Source of the DNA: SIG78 sp045585955
GTDB taxonomy: Bacteria; Verrucomicrobiota; Lentisphaeria; Victivallales; Victivallaceae
Assembly (NCBI GenBank): GCA_045585955.1
Contig: JAZMZK010000085.1
Coordinates: 1 to 64,000, forward strand
Length of the DNA stretch: 64,000 nucleotides
Reading direction: 5' to 3'
The notes under the pieces are model-generated. The model was not told the origin of the DNA. It made no database searches and worked only from the letters and a program-made list of their open reading frames with translations. Positions 36,175 through 44,951 of the stretch are shown piece after piece (within the stretch, counting starts at the first letter, position 1; every line of letters begins with the position of its first letter). The position numbers and the translations under genes were made by a program.

Positions 36175-36963
36175 ATGTATAAAACAGGCGAAATAATCAG
36201 CAACCGCTGTTTGAAAGGCGACTATTATCAGGTGGTCTTTTACGATCCTGAAATTGCCCGGAAAGCAGTTCCCGGTCAGTTCGTGCATGTGCAGATAACT
36301 CAAAAAAGTGCCAATATTTTGCGCCGACCTTTTTCCATCAACAATACCGATCCGGAGAATGGTACTGTTCAGGTAACATACAAAGTCGTCGGCAGCGGTA
36401 CGGAAGTATTAAGTACCCTTGCTCCCGGTGCAGTCTGCGACCTTATGGGACCATTGGGCAACGGCTACAAGATACCAGCCGATGACGAAATACCGGTGAT
36501 GATTGCCGGTGGTTACGGCACGGCGGCAATGTTTATGATCAGCAAACTTGCTAAAAATAAAGGTATACTGCTGGTAGGGGCCCGGGGCGATGCGGATTTG
36601 ATCCTTTTGGAAGATTATCAAGCACAGGGTACTGAAGTGAGAGCCGCCACCAACGATGGTTCGGTGGGTACTCAAGGCTTTGTAACTGTATTGCTGGAAG
36701 ATTTGCTGAAAAATCCCGAACCGGGCAAAAAATATCGCTTTTACGCCTGCGGCCCCACGCCTATGTTGATGGCGGCGGGCAAAATGCTCTGCGCTGCCGG
36801 AAGGGTCGATGGCGAGTTGAGCCTTGACCATGTGATGTGCTGCGGGGTAGGGGCATGTTTTGCCTGTGTAGTAAAAGTCAAAGATGGCGATACATTCCGC
36901 TATGCCAGAAGTTGTTCCGAAGGGCCGGTCTTTACCGCCGGGGAGGTCTATTATGAAAATTGA
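36175..36963 (+). CDS. pyrK: Dihydroorotate dehydrogenase B, electron transfer subunit
   Basis: 262 residues. It passes electrons from PyrD to NAD+ through FAD and a 2Fe-2S cluster. The FAD site is LRRPFSINNTD, the NAD region MIAGGYGTAAMFMI, and the cluster cysteines lie in MCCGVGACFACVVKV plus YARSCSEGPVF. Start ATG 36175 is set by GGAG at 36163; the earlier ATG at 36145 lies inside the previous gene. The end overlaps pyrD by 11 nt, as expected for two subunits made together. Confidence 0.94.
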   Translation: MYKTGEIISNRCLKGDYYQVVFYDPEIARKAVPGQFVHVQITQKSANILRRPFSINNTDPENGTVQVTYKVVGSGTEVLSTLAPGAVCDLMGPLGNGYKIPADDEIPVMIAGGYGTAAMFMISKLAKNKGILLVGARGDADLILLEDYQAQGTEVRAATNDGSVGTQGFVTVLLEDLLKNPEPGKKYRFYACGPTPMLMAAGKMLCAAGRVDGELSLDHVMCCGVGACFACVVKVKDGDTFRYARSCSEGPVFTAGEVYYEN

Positions 36964-37876
36964 TATGAGTGTGGATCTTGGCAAGTTCAAGTTGAAAAAT
37001 CCGGTGATGACCGCTTCCGGGACTTTCGGTTACGGTTACGAATATAACCAGCTTTACGATATATCCCGCCTCGGTGCGGTGGTGGTCAAGGGGATCGCTC
37101 CCTTTGTCAGCAACGGCAATCCCACGCCCCGGGTGGCGGAAACTGCCAGCGGTATGCTCAACGCTATCGGTTTGCAAGGCCCCGGTGTGGATAAGTTTCT
37201 CCACGGCGACCACTACATGCCCTTTTTGCGGACTACCGGAGCAACGGTCATTGTCAATATCTGGGGCAAAAGCATTGCCGATTATTGCGAAGTAGCCCGC
37301 AGAATGGATGAAGAACGGGAAGGTATCACCGCTTTGGAAGTAAATATATCCTGCCCCAATGTAAAAGCCGGCGGCGTGGCATTTGGTACTGATACAAAAC
37401 TGCTCAACGAAGTAATCAGTGCCGTCCGCAAGTCCACAACATTGCCGCTGATCGTCAAGTTGAGCCCCAATGTTACTAAAATCGGTGATTTTGCCAAGGC
37501 TGCCGAAGATGCCGGTGCCGATGCGGTTTCTTTGATCAACACCCTTACCGGTATGGCGATCAATGCCGAAACCCGCAAACCTAAAATCGCCAATCTCACC
37601 GGCGGTTTGAGCGGCCCGGCAGTCAAGCCGGTGGCATTGCGGATGGTCTACGAAGCCAGCAAAGCTGTCACGATCCCGGTGATCGGTATGGGCGGTATCT
37701 GCAACGGTATCGACGCTGTGGAGTTCATGCTTGCCGGAGCTAAAGCTGTGGCGGTAGGTACTGCAACTTTTACTGACCCATATGCACCATTGAAAGTTAT
37801 TGACGGCATCGAAGATTATCTGAAACGCCATAATTACAAGAGTGTCTCCGAAATCGTCGGAGCTTTGGAAATATAA
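36953..37876 (+). CDS. pyrD: Dihydroorotate dehydrogenase (class 1B), catalytic subunit
   Basis: 307 residues. It oxidises dihydroorotate to orotate with FMN. NPVMTASGTFGYGYEY opens the barrel; ALEVNISCPNVKAGG carries the class 1B active-site Cys; LIVKLSPNVTKIGDFAKAAEDAGADAV, LSGPAVKPVALRMVYE and IGMGGICNGIDAVEFMLAGA bind FMN. ATG 36953 (MKIDMSVDLGKFKLKNP) overlaps the pyrK end, and GGGGAGG lies about 5 nt before it. Presence of PyrK fixes it as the NAD-dependent type. Confidence 0.96.
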   Translation: MKIDMSVDLGKFKLKNPVMTASGTFGYGYEYNQLYDISRLGAVVVKGIAPFVSNGNPTPRVAETASGMLNAIGLQGPGVDKFLHGDHYMPFLRTTGATVIVNIWGKSIADYCEVARRMDEEREGITALEVNISCPNVKAGGVAFGTDTKLLNEVISAVRKSTTLPLIVKLSPNVTKIGDFAKAAEDAGADAVSLINTLTGMAINAETRKPKIANLTGGLSGPAVKPVALRMVYEASKAVTIPVIGMGGICNGIDAVEFMLAGAKAVAVGTATFTDPYAPLKVIDGIEDYLKRHNYKSVSEIVGALEI

Positions 37877-37900
37877 AAATAACCAACAGGAGAAAATATT

Positions 37901-39130
37901 ATGCCAGTATTCAAACCATTTCATGGTATGGTGCCCACGGTTGAGCGTGCTGCTCAAGTTGCAGCTGTACCCTACGATGTAGTCAACAGTGCCGAAGCTG
38001 CGGTGCTTGCCGAAGGCAATCCGTACAGCTTTCTGCATGTATCCCGCCCCGAAATCGACATGGAAAAAGGTATCGACCTTTACCGGGACGAAGTCTACGC
38101 CCAAGCCAAGGCAAACTTTGACAAGATCATTGCCGAAGCTCCCCTTACAGTGGATAAAGAAGCTCATCTTTACATCTACAAGCTGGTAATGGGCGAACAG
38201 GTGCAAACCGGTGTATTCGGTGCTGCTTCCGCTGTGGACTATGCCGAAAACCGCATCAAAAAGCACGAAAAGACCCGGCAGGATAAGGAAGACGACCGTA
38301 CCCGCCATGTGATGACCCTTAAATCCCACACCGGTCCGGCTTTCTTTACTTATAAGGATGATGCAAAAATCGATGCATTGATTGCTGAAGAGTGTGCCAA
38401 AGCTCCGCTCTTTGACTTTGTTGCCCCCGATGGTATCGGTCACACATTGTGGCGAGTTGATGCTGCCACCAGCGAAAAACTCTCGGAACTCTTTGCGGCT
38501 ATCGACTACTTCTATATTGCTGACGGGCATCACCGCAGCGCCGCCGCTGCCCGCACGATGAAAGAATCGGCTCCGGCAAACCCCAATCATACCGGCAGCG
38601 AAGATTACAACTACTTTCTGGCGGCAGCGTTCCCCGCTTCGCAGTTGAAAATTCTGCCTTACAACCGGGCTGTGCATACTCTGAATGGTTTGAGCGAAGA
38701 AGCCTTTATGGCAAAACTTTCCGAAAAGTTTACCGTGGAAGAAAGCTCCACCAAATCTCCGGAAAAGGGCGGTATATTCAAGATGTATCTCAATAAAAAG
38801 TGGTACACTGTTACGCCTAAATTCGATGCTTCCATTTTGGGGGTGATCGAACGGCTGGATGTAAGCGTTTTGCAGGATAATGTGCTGGCTCCCATTCTGG
38901 GGATCGACGACCCCCGCACCAGCAAAGCTATTGACTTTATCGGCGGCATCCGCGGAACTGCCGAATTGGAAAAACTGGTGGATTCCGGCGATTACGCTGT
39001 GGCGTTCTCCATGTATCCTACTACCGTGGGGCAGCTTATTGATATAGCCGATGCCGGTGAGATCATGCCGCCCAAATCCACTTGGTTTGAACCCAAGCTG
39101 CGTGATGGTTTGGTTTGCCATAATTTCTGA
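37901..39130 (+). CDS. DUF1015 family protein
   Basis: 409 residues, the usual length for DUF1015. Typical features are the start VFKPFHGMVPTVERAAQVAAVPYDVV, the segment IKKHEKTRQDKEDDRTRH, and the signature FYIADGHHRSAAAARTM. The function is unknown; the conserved Asp-Gly-His-His-Arg suggests a catalytic or phosphate-handling site. In other genomes it often lies near serine-pathway genes; here it follows pyrD by 24 nt with a strong AGGAGA site and precedes the cyclase-like gene by 10 nt. Cytoplasmic. Confidence 0.88.
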   Translation: MPVFKPFHGMVPTVERAAQVAAVPYDVVNSAEAAVLAEGNPYSFLHVSRPEIDMEKGIDLYRDEVYAQAKANFDKIIAEAPLTVDKEAHLYIYKLVMGEQVQTGVFGAASAVDYAENRIKKHEKTRQDKEDDRTRHVMTLKSHTGPAFFTYKDDAKIDALIAEECAKAPLFDFVAPDGIGHTLWRVDAATSEKLSELFAAIDYFYIADGHHRSAAAARTMKESAPANPNHTGSEDYNYFLAAAFPASQLKILPYNRAVHTLNGLSEEAFMAKLSEKFTVEESSTKSPEKGGIFKMYLNKKWYTVTPKFDASILGVIERLDVSVLQDNVLAPILGIDDPRTSKAIDFIGGIRGTAELEKLVDSGDYAVAFSMYPTTVGQLIDIADAGEIMPPKSTWFEPKLRDGLVCHNF

Positions 39131-39140
39131 AAGGTAAACA

Positions 39141-39764
39141 ATGGCTTATGTGGATTTGACTGCCGATTTCCGGGGGAGAAAAGTTCTGCCGGAAATCGTG
39201 CAGCGGGAAGTAGCTCTAAAGTCGGATAAAACCGAATATACCGGGGTGGTTTACAATATATCTACCTCGACGATGATGGGCAGCTACATCGACTTTCCCG
39301 GACATATCAAAGAAACCGATGACGGTGTAAACGGTGCCAACAGCGACTTGGCGGATTTTACCAATATGAGTGCTGCTGTGATCCGCTTTGACCGGGCAGG
39401 GCAGCCCGGCGGCATAACTGCTGAAGATCTGGAAAAATCTTACGGCGGAGTGCCGGATACTCAAGCTGTGATCATCAACGCTCTGGGCAGTGTAAGCTCT
39501 TTTGATATACCCCCAAGATCGGTTTATCTGACTTTGGATGCGGTGGAGTGGCTGAAAAAGACACCTTGCAAACTGCTGGTTTCTGATATATACGAAAGTA
39601 CCGCTTTGGAAGGAGTTTTTCTCAAACTTTTTGAGGGCGGTATTTCCACAGTTTGCGAACCGGCAAATCTGCATAAACTGCCCGCAGGTAAAGTAAAACT
39701 TACTGTACACTTTGCCAAGATACCCATTACCCAGCTGCCATGTACACTGGTTGCTGAATTTTAA
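39141..39764 (+). CDS. Cyclase family protein (kynurenine formamidase-like) with altered metal motif
   Basis: 207 residues resembling the cyclase/kynurenine formamidase family, which hydrolyses amides with metal ions bound at HxGTHxDxPxH. Here the motif is M45-M-G-S-Y49-I-D51-F-P-G-H55: the Asp and last His are kept but the first two His are Met and Tyr. The rest follows the family: FTNMSAAVIRFDRAGQPGGITAEDLE, YLTLDAVEWLKKTPCKLLVSDIYEST, FEGGISTVCEPANLHKLPAGKVKLTVH. It is likely to have lost or changed its metal chemistry. It is 10 nt after the DUF1015 gene. Confidence 0.7.
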   Translation: MAYVDLTADFRGRKVLPEIVQREVALKSDKTEYTGVVYNISTSTMMGSYIDFPGHIKETDDGVNGANSDLADFTNMSAAVIRFDRAGQPGGITAEDLEKSYGGVPDTQAVIINALGSVSSFDIPPRSVYLTLDAVEWLKKTPCKLLVSDIYESTALEGVFLKLFEGGISTVCEPANLHKLPAGKVKLTVHFAKIPITQLPCTLVAEF

Positions 39765-39785
39765 CAATAAAAACAGAGGTGAACA

Positions 39786-40259
39786 ATGAAAAAAATTGTG
39801 TTGGCTTGTTTGTTGGCTGGTTTCTGCTGGTTCAATGCCGCTGCCGGAGATGGTTTTGGTTTGGGAGTATGGTTTGACAGTACAGAACAGAATATTGAGG
39901 GTATTGGTCTGGGAGTACCGGTTATCGGCAACAAAAATACCGAAGGAGCTTCGTTGGCGCTTTGCGGAAACAATGTTCAGAAGATGAATGGTTTGCAGTT
40001 TTCTTTGCTGGGATTTAACTACGCTCGCAGCTTGGAGGGCGTGCAGATATCTTTTATCAACATGTTGCGCAAACAGCACGGTGAGTTTGCTCTCCAATGG
40101 GGATTTTATAATCAGTCTGCTGAAAACGGCGTTCAGATCGGATTTTTGAACAACGCGCAAAACAATGCATCATTTCAGTTGGGTTTTATAAATATCAACA
40201 AAAACGGTTTGCTGCCGATAATGATTTTTATCAACTTCGGCAAAGATCTTTTTGATTGA
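39786..40259 (+). CDS. Secreted surface-repeat protein, LA_2272-like
   Basis: 157 residues with a signal peptide (MKKIVLACLLAGFCWFNAAAG). The mature part is built of short Gly/Asn-ending repeats of the type G(L/V)Q-x-(S/G)-(L/F)-(L/I)-N: GLQFSLLGFNYARSLEG, VQISFINMLRKQHGEFA, NGVQIGFLNNAQNNA, FQLGFININKNGLLPIMIFINF. This resembles the LA_2272-type repeats of bacterial surface proteins, likely forming a beta-rich, membrane-facing structure. Role unknown. GAGGTG precedes ATG 39786. It ends the long operon before the terminator. Confidence 0.7.
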   Translation: MKKIVLACLLAGFCWFNAAAGDGFGLGVWFDSTEQNIEGIGLGVPVIGNKNTEGASLALCGNNVQKMNGLQFSLLGFNYARSLEGVQISFINMLRKQHGEFALQWGFYNQSAENGVQIGFLNNAQNNASFQLGFININKNGLLPIMIFINFGKDLFD

Positions 40260-40272
40260 TAATGCTTGAAGG

Positions 40273-40313
40273 AACACCGCAAGTCCATTAAAAAAGATTT
40301 GCGGTGTTTTTTT
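40273..40313 (+). terminator. Rho-independent terminator ending the cca-to-surface-protein run
   Basis: 10-bp stem AACACCGCAA / TTGCGGTGTT (40273-40282 and 40299-40308) with a T-run to 40313. The next gene's ATG (40315) directly follows the T-run. Confidence 0.9.
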
Positions 40314-40314
40314 A

Positions 40315-41088
40315 ATGGAGAATAATATATTGTTCTGGCGATCAGTTACAATTTTTTTGCCTTTGCTGGTGTTGTTCGGCTCGGTTTACAGTGCAGAACA
40401 TGAGGTGAAGATCAGTCGGGATTTCCGCAAGGCAGCCAAGCGCTACCGGTTCAAGATCAGGCAGGATGCGCGTTTCCCGGCAAACATTTCCGGCGTTGCT
40501 CTGCCGGTCAAAGCTGCTGAAAAAGAGTTGACGGCATTTTTTACAGCGCTGGATGAGCTGGGAACAAACTTTGTTAAAAAAAGCGGTCTGAAACAGGTTG
40601 TGATCTGTCGGGATCTTAAACTTAACGGTATGGTTTGCGCCGGTGTGGCTAAAGGCGATTGCATGTATTTGGCACAGGGCGCAACAGAAAAAATAATTTT
40701 TCACGAATTGTTTCATATTTTTGATCCGAAACGCCAGAACAAAGATTGGACCGGTTTGAACAACAGCAAATTCCGTTATTGGGGCATAAACTATCCTGAC
40801 CGGCCTGATTTTGCAGCAAAACAGCGGAAACTTGCACGCTATTATAAACATGCCGGGTACAAATTCAAGCATGATTTTGTCAGCAACTACGCACAAACCA
40901 GCGAGGTTGAAGACCGGGCAGAAACTTTTGCTGCAATGTTGGTTGAAGGCAGGGATTTTCAAAAGCGCACTCAAAAAAGCAAAGTTCTTTACAACAAGAT
41001 GCTGTTTATAATCGATCTTACCGGGCGCAGTTCGCTTTTGGGCCGCAAATTCTGGCAAAAAAAACTCGGTTCATGGATCAATGATTGA
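40315..41088 (+). CDS. Putative secreted zinc metallopeptidase
   Basis: 257 residues. A hydrophobic N-terminus (WRSVTIFLPLLVLFGSVYS) acts as a signal peptide or anchor. The active-site motif is H130-E131-L-F-H134 in IIFHELFHIFD, and downstream SEVEDRAETFAAML offers E199 or E203 as the third zinc ligand, as in zincin families in which a later Glu completes the site. NYAQTSEVEDRAETFA is the kind of segment seen in putative zinc-binding peptidases of PVC bacteria. No exact family is named. ATG 40315 touches the preceding terminator; TTG 40330, with GGAG 10 nt upstream, is an alternative start. Confidence 0.65.
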   Translation: MENNILFWRSVTIFLPLLVLFGSVYSAEHEVKISRDFRKAAKRYRFKIRQDARFPANISGVALPVKAAEKELTAFFTALDELGTNFVKKSGLKQVVICRDLKLNGMVCAGVAKGDCMYLAQGATEKIIFHELFHIFDPKRQNKDWTGLNNSKFRYWGINYPDRPDFAAKQRKLARYYKHAGYKFKHDFVSNYAQTSEVEDRAETFAAMLVEGRDFQKRTQKSKVLYNKMLFIIDLTGRSSLLGRKFWQKKLGSWIND

Positions 41089-41124
41089 ACCTGTGAACCG
41101 GGCTTGTTGCAGCTGAAATATTGC

Positions 41125-41766
41125 TTAATGACCAATGGTCACTTCGGGCAGGGGGAGCTTTACCCAGGCATGATGATAAACTTCTTTACCCTGTTCGTTC
41201 CACATAACTTCAAAGTCAGTCTTTACATCGGCTATGTCGCTCAAGCGTTCCGGCTCATCTTTAAAGAGTTGCGAGGCTTTGACCGCCTGACGCACGGCGG
41301 CAAGATATTCCAGATCATCGGTGGAAAAGTGCCATACGCCGTCATCTTTCAGCACCCGGTGAATGTGAGTCATAAAGTTGGAACTCAAAAGCCGGTTGCC
41401 GCTGTGGCGGTCTTTGGGCCAGGGATCAGGGCAGAGAATATGGATGCGGTCAAGTGACCGGTCGGGGAGCAAACGGGCGATCAACATTCTTGCTTCGGCT
41501 TTCAGTACCCGCATATTATTGACATCATTCCGGATGTTGCGGCTGACCAGTTTGCGCAGTCTGCCGGAGAGCATATCCGCTGCCAGAATTATCCGCTCCG
41601 GGTGGCGTTTGGCAAGTTCAGTGGTAAAAGAACCCTTGCCGCAACCCATATCCAACTCCACCGGCATAGTGTCGGATTGGCTCAAAACTTCCTCCGGCAG
41701 GGTATAAACTTGGCTTAAATTGAATATTGAGGCATCTAAAAGTGCAGAATTTTTAGTTTTAGTCAT
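41125..41766 (-). CDS. trmB: tRNA (guanine(46)-N7)-methyltransferase
   Basis: 213 residues. It methylates G46 of the tRNA variable loop using SAM. SAM motif VELDMGCGKGSFTTELAKRHP, then ILAADMLSGRLRKLV, and the catalytic motif HILCPDPWPKDRHSGNRLL with the Asp-Pro-Trp-Pro signature; ADVKTDFEVMWNEQGKEVYH closes the family pattern. Start ATG 41766. It converges on the metallopeptidase gene with only 36 nt and no strong terminator between them. Confidence 0.94.
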   Translation of the reverse strand: MTKTKNSALLDASIFNLSQVYTLPEEVLSQSDTMPVELDMGCGKGSFTTELAKRHPERIILAADMLSGRLRKLVSRNIRNDVNNMRVLKAEARMLIARLLPDRSLDRIHILCPDPWPKDRHSGNRLLSSNFMTHIHRVLKDDGVWHFSTDDLEYLAAVRQAVKASQLFKDEPERLSDIADVKTDFEVMWNEQGKEVYHHAWVKLPLPEVTIGH

Positions 41767-41887
41767 AAAAAATCACTTTCAAAGGTTTTAATCCGTAAAA
41801 AGCGGTGTATATTATAGTATGTGTATTGTTGTATTAATAATTTACTGCAATATTGAGTTTTTTGCCAATTCGCGCGGCAGTTTTTTT

Positions 41888-41916
41888 TGAACAATTAAAA
41901 AATAACTTTTGATTAT
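41888..41916 (+). promoter_or_regulatory. Candidate promoter for the rpiB-glyA fusion
   Basis: TTGAAC, 17-nt spacer, GATTAT. The expected transcript start near 41922 lies downstream of the in-frame ATG at 41917, which favours ATG 41947. I see no glycine riboswitch in the 41767-41946 gap. Confidence 0.45.
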
Positions 41917-41946
41917 ATGAACCAAACAAAACAAAAGGATGGAAAA

Positions 41947-43674
41947 ATGAGTTTTTCAATTCAGGACTTTGCAGCCAAGAGTACTCCCCTGACCATTGCA
42001 GTTGGAGCCGATCACGGCGGGTTTGAAGCCAAAAGTGCTTTGATCGCCCAGTTGAAGGCAAACAATATCTCCGTAGTTGACTGCGGTGCTTATTCTTTGG
42101 AAAAGACCGACGATTATCCGGATTTTGCCGCAGCAGTTGCCGAAATGGTATCCCGCGGCGATGCTGATGCCGGTATCCTGATCTGCCGTTCCGGTATCGG
42201 TATGGCGATCGCCGCCAACCGTTACCATGGCGTGCGTGCTGCTGTTTGTGAAGATGCTGAAAGCGTGACTCTTTCCCGTCAGCACAACTGTGCCAATGTG
42301 GCAGTTCTTTCCGGCGACCACCTGACCGATGATTGCCGCTGGAAGCTCGTAAGTGCATTTTTGACCACCAAGTTTTCCGGTGAAGATCGTCACGCACGCC
42401 GCCTGACCAATCTGGAAAAAGTTACTTACGACGATATTGCCGCCATCCGCAACGCTGATCCGGCAATCGCCAAGATCATTGACAAAGAAGCCGTTCGTCA
42501 GTCCGACGGTATTGAATTGATCGCTTCCGAAAACTTTGCCAGCTGTGCAGTGCGTGCTGCTCAAGGTTCGGTACTGACCAACAAATATGCCGAAGGTTAT
42601 CCCGGCAAACGCTACTACAACGGCTGCGAATTTATTGACGAAATCGAAAGCCTCGCCATCGAACGGGCATGCAAACTTTTCGGTGCCGAAGCTGCCAATG
42701 TTCAGCCCCACTCCGGCAGTTCTGCCAACCAGGCAGTTTACATGGCATTGGTCAACCCCGGCGATACAGTGCTTTCCATGAGTCTGGATCACGGCGGGCA
42801 TTTGACTCACGGTCATCCGCTGAACTTCTCCGGTAAACTCTACAACATCGTACCCTACGGTGTAAGTGCCGAAACTGAAATGATCGACTATGATGAAATC
42901 GAACGCCTTGCGTTGGAAAATAATCCCAAGATGATCCTTGCCGGTGCCAGTGCATATCCCCGGATCATTGATTTCCCCCGTTTGCGTGAAATTGCCGACA
43001 AAGTCGGTGCCAAACTCTTTGTAGATATGGCGCACATTGCAGGTTTGGTCGCTGCCGGTGAACACCCCAGCCCGGTGCCTTACGCTGATGTGGTGACTAC
43101 TACCACCCACAAAACGCTGCGTGGCCCCCGTGCCGGTTTGATCCTCTGCCGTGAAGAGTACATCAAAGCGATCAACTCCAAAGTCTTCCCCGGTATGCAG
43201 GGCGGTCCGCTGGAACATGTTATTGCCGCTAAAGCCATCTGCTTCGGCGAAGCCATGACCGATGAGTTCAAGGCTTATCAGAAGCAAGTCCGTACCAATG
43301 CCAGAGTGCTGGCTGACGAACTGACCAAGCGTGGTTTCCGCATGGTTTCCGGCGGTACTGACAACCATTTGATGCTGGTTGACCTGCGTCCCAAACAGGC
43401 CACTGGGAAGGCGGTTGCCAATGCTTTGGATATTGCCCGGATCACGGTCAACAAGAACATGATCCCCTTCGACCCCGAAAAGCCTTTTGTCACCAGCGGT
43501 ATCCGTATCGGTACACCGGCAGTGACCACCCGCGGCATGAAAGAAGATGCCATGGTTAGAATCGCCGACTTTATCGAACGGGGCGTGGCTTTGCGTGAAG
43601 ATGTGGAAGGTTTGAAGGCTCTGGGCGAAGAAGTGAAGGCTTTCACTGCCGATTATCCCATGCCCCAGTTTTGA
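41947..43674 (+). CDS. glyA: Fusion of ribose-5-phosphate isomerase B and serine hydroxymethyltransferase
   Basis: 575 residues. Residues 1-150 are RpiB: IAVGADHGGFEAKSALIAQL, TDDYPDFAAAVAE, GILICRSGIGMAIAANRYHG with the catalytic-type Cys C80, and LSRQHNCANVAVLSG. Residues about 155-575 are a full SHMT: GIELIASENF, NKYAEGYPGKRYYNGCE, the PLP lysine K389 in TTTTHKTLRGPRAG, and RIGTPAVTTRGM. Both halves keep key residues, so both activities (ribulose/ribose 5-phosphate isomerisation; serine to glycine with methylene-THF) are possible. AAGGATGG precedes ATG 41947. One continuous frame without a stop or shift. Confidence 0.93.
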   Translation: MSFSIQDFAAKSTPLTIAVGADHGGFEAKSALIAQLKANNISVVDCGAYSLEKTDDYPDFAAAVAEMVSRGDADAGILICRSGIGMAIAANRYHGVRAAVCEDAESVTLSRQHNCANVAVLSGDHLTDDCRWKLVSAFLTTKFSGEDRHARRLTNLEKVTYDDIAAIRNADPAIAKIIDKEAVRQSDGIELIASENFASCAVRAAQGSVLTNKYAEGYPGKRYYNGCEFIDEIESLAIERACKLFGAEAANVQPHSGSSANQAVYMALVNPGDTVLSMSLDHGGHLTHGHPLNFSGKLYNIVPYGVSAETEMIDYDEIERLALENNPKMILAGASAYPRIIDFPRLREIADKVGAKLFVDMAHIAGLVAAGEHPSPVPYADVVTTTTHKTLRGPRAGLILCREEYIKAINSKVFPGMQGGPLEHVIAAKAICFGEAMTDEFKAYQKQVRTNARVLADELTKRGFRMVSGGTDNHLMLVDLRPKQATGKAVANALDIARITVNKNMIPFDPEKPFVTSGIRIGTPAVTTRGMKEDAMVRIADFIERGVALREDVEGLKALGEEVKAFTADYPMPQF

Positions 43675-43701
43675 TGTGGTTTGAATTTTTGAGGTTGAAA
43701 A

Positions 43702-44949
43702 ATGATTGATTTGAGAATTCTCCGGGAAAATCCGGAGCTGATTAAGAAGAACTGCGCCCGCCGGGGTAGTGCCGTAAATGTTGATACACTTATTGCTTTG
43801 GATGTGGAATACCGCAACTTACTGGGCGAAGTGGAAAACATGCGTTCGGAACGCAACCGCTTGAGCAAAGAGTGCAAAGATAATCCCGCCGCCCGGGATC
43901 AGGTGCGTGAACTTAAAGAACGCCTCTCTGCCAGCGAAGGTCACTTGAACCGTCTGGAAGATAAAATGAACGCTATGGCGGCATTTCTGCCCAACTTGCT
44001 GGCAGATGATGTGCCCGATGGTCAGACCGATGCCGATAATGTTGAACTGCGTAAAGTCGGTACTATTCCGCAGTTTGACTTTAAGGTGCGGGATCATCAG
44101 GAACTGGGCGAAATGCTGGATATTATTGATACCCAGCGTGGTGCAAAAGTTGCCCAGAGCGGTTTCTACTACTGGAAAGGCAAGGGTGCCCAGCTGGTTC
44201 AGGCATTGTTCTTCTGGACCCAGCGTGAACTGGTCAACCGTGGTTTCCAGCTTTTTATGACCCCCTGTCTTGCCAAAGAAAAAACTCTGTTCGGTACCGG
44301 TTATCTGCCGTTCTTTGCCGACCAGACCTATGCTCTTAAAGATGAAGATCTGGCTTTGATCGGTACATCTGAACAGACTCTGGTCGGTTTCCATGCCGAC
44401 GAAGTGCTGGATGGAGCAAAGTTGCCCTTGTGCTATACAGCTTACACTCCCTGCTTCCGTACCGAATCCGGCAGCTATGGTAAAGCCAGCCGGGGGATTT
44501 TCCGGGTACACCAGTTCCACAAGGTTGAGCAGATCATCTTCTGCAAACCCCAGGATTCTGTGAAGTTCCACGAGTTCTGTCTGGAAAATGAAGAATATTT
44601 GCTCCAGCAGCTTGGTTTGCCCTACCATGTGGTCAATGTCTGCGTTGGCGACTTGGGCGCACCCGGTTACAAAAAGTACGATATCGAAGCATGGTTTGCC
44701 GGTTTTGATGCTTACCGGGAAGTTACCAGCAATACCAACTTGACTGAATTTCAGAGCCGTCGTCTGAACATCCGCTACAAGGATGGCGACGAACGCGGGT
44801 TTGTTCACACCATCAGCGCAACCGCTATGACCGACCGGGCCGCTATTGCCATTTTGGAAAACAATCAGCGTGCCGATGGCTCCGTGGTGGTACCTGAAGT
44901 GCTGCGGCCTTTCACCGGCTTTGATGTCATTGAACCGGTCAAGAACTGA
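43702..44949 (+). CDS. serS: Seryl-tRNA synthetase
   Basis: 415 residues, normal length for a class IIa SerRS. It charges tRNA-Ser. The N-terminal coiled-coil arm (about 27-100: YRNLLGEVENMRSERNRLSK) binds the long variable arm of tRNA-Ser. Motif 2 lies in FRTESGSYGKASRGIFRVHQF and motif 3 in SATAMTDRAAIAILEN. SNTNLTEFQSRRLNIRYK matches the serine-binding region. GAGG precedes ATG 43702, 27 nt after the rpiB-glyA fusion, so serine use in glycine and translation sit together. Confidence 0.97.
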   Translation: MIDLRILRENPELIKKNCARRGSAVNVDTLIALDVEYRNLLGEVENMRSERNRLSKECKDNPAARDQVRELKERLSASEGHLNRLEDKMNAMAAFLPNLLADDVPDGQTDADNVELRKVGTIPQFDFKVRDHQELGEMLDIIDTQRGAKVAQSGFYYWKGKGAQLVQALFFWTQRELVNRGFQLFMTPCLAKEKTLFGTGYLPFFADQTYALKDEDLALIGTSEQTLVGFHADEVLDGAKLPLCYTAYTPCFRTESGSYGKASRGIFRVHQFHKVEQIIFCKPQDSVKFHEFCLENEEYLLQQLGLPYHVVNVCVGDLGAPGYKKYDIEAWFAGFDAYREVTSNTNLTEFQSRRLNIRYKDGDERGFVHTISATAMTDRAAIAILENNQRADGSVVVPEVLRPFTGFDVIEPVKN

Positions 44950-44951
44950 TC

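Noticed and set aside
36932..39121. 729-residue minus-strand open frame
   Set aside because: Antisense to pyrD and the DUF1015 gene; an effect of codon bias in those genes.
41767..41946. Glycine riboswitch before the SHMT fusion
   Set aside because: No tandem aptamer-like conserved blocks are visible in the 180-nt gap; only a promoter is supported.
41956..43368. 470-residue minus-strand open frame
   Set aside because: Antisense shadow of the rpiB-glyA fusion.
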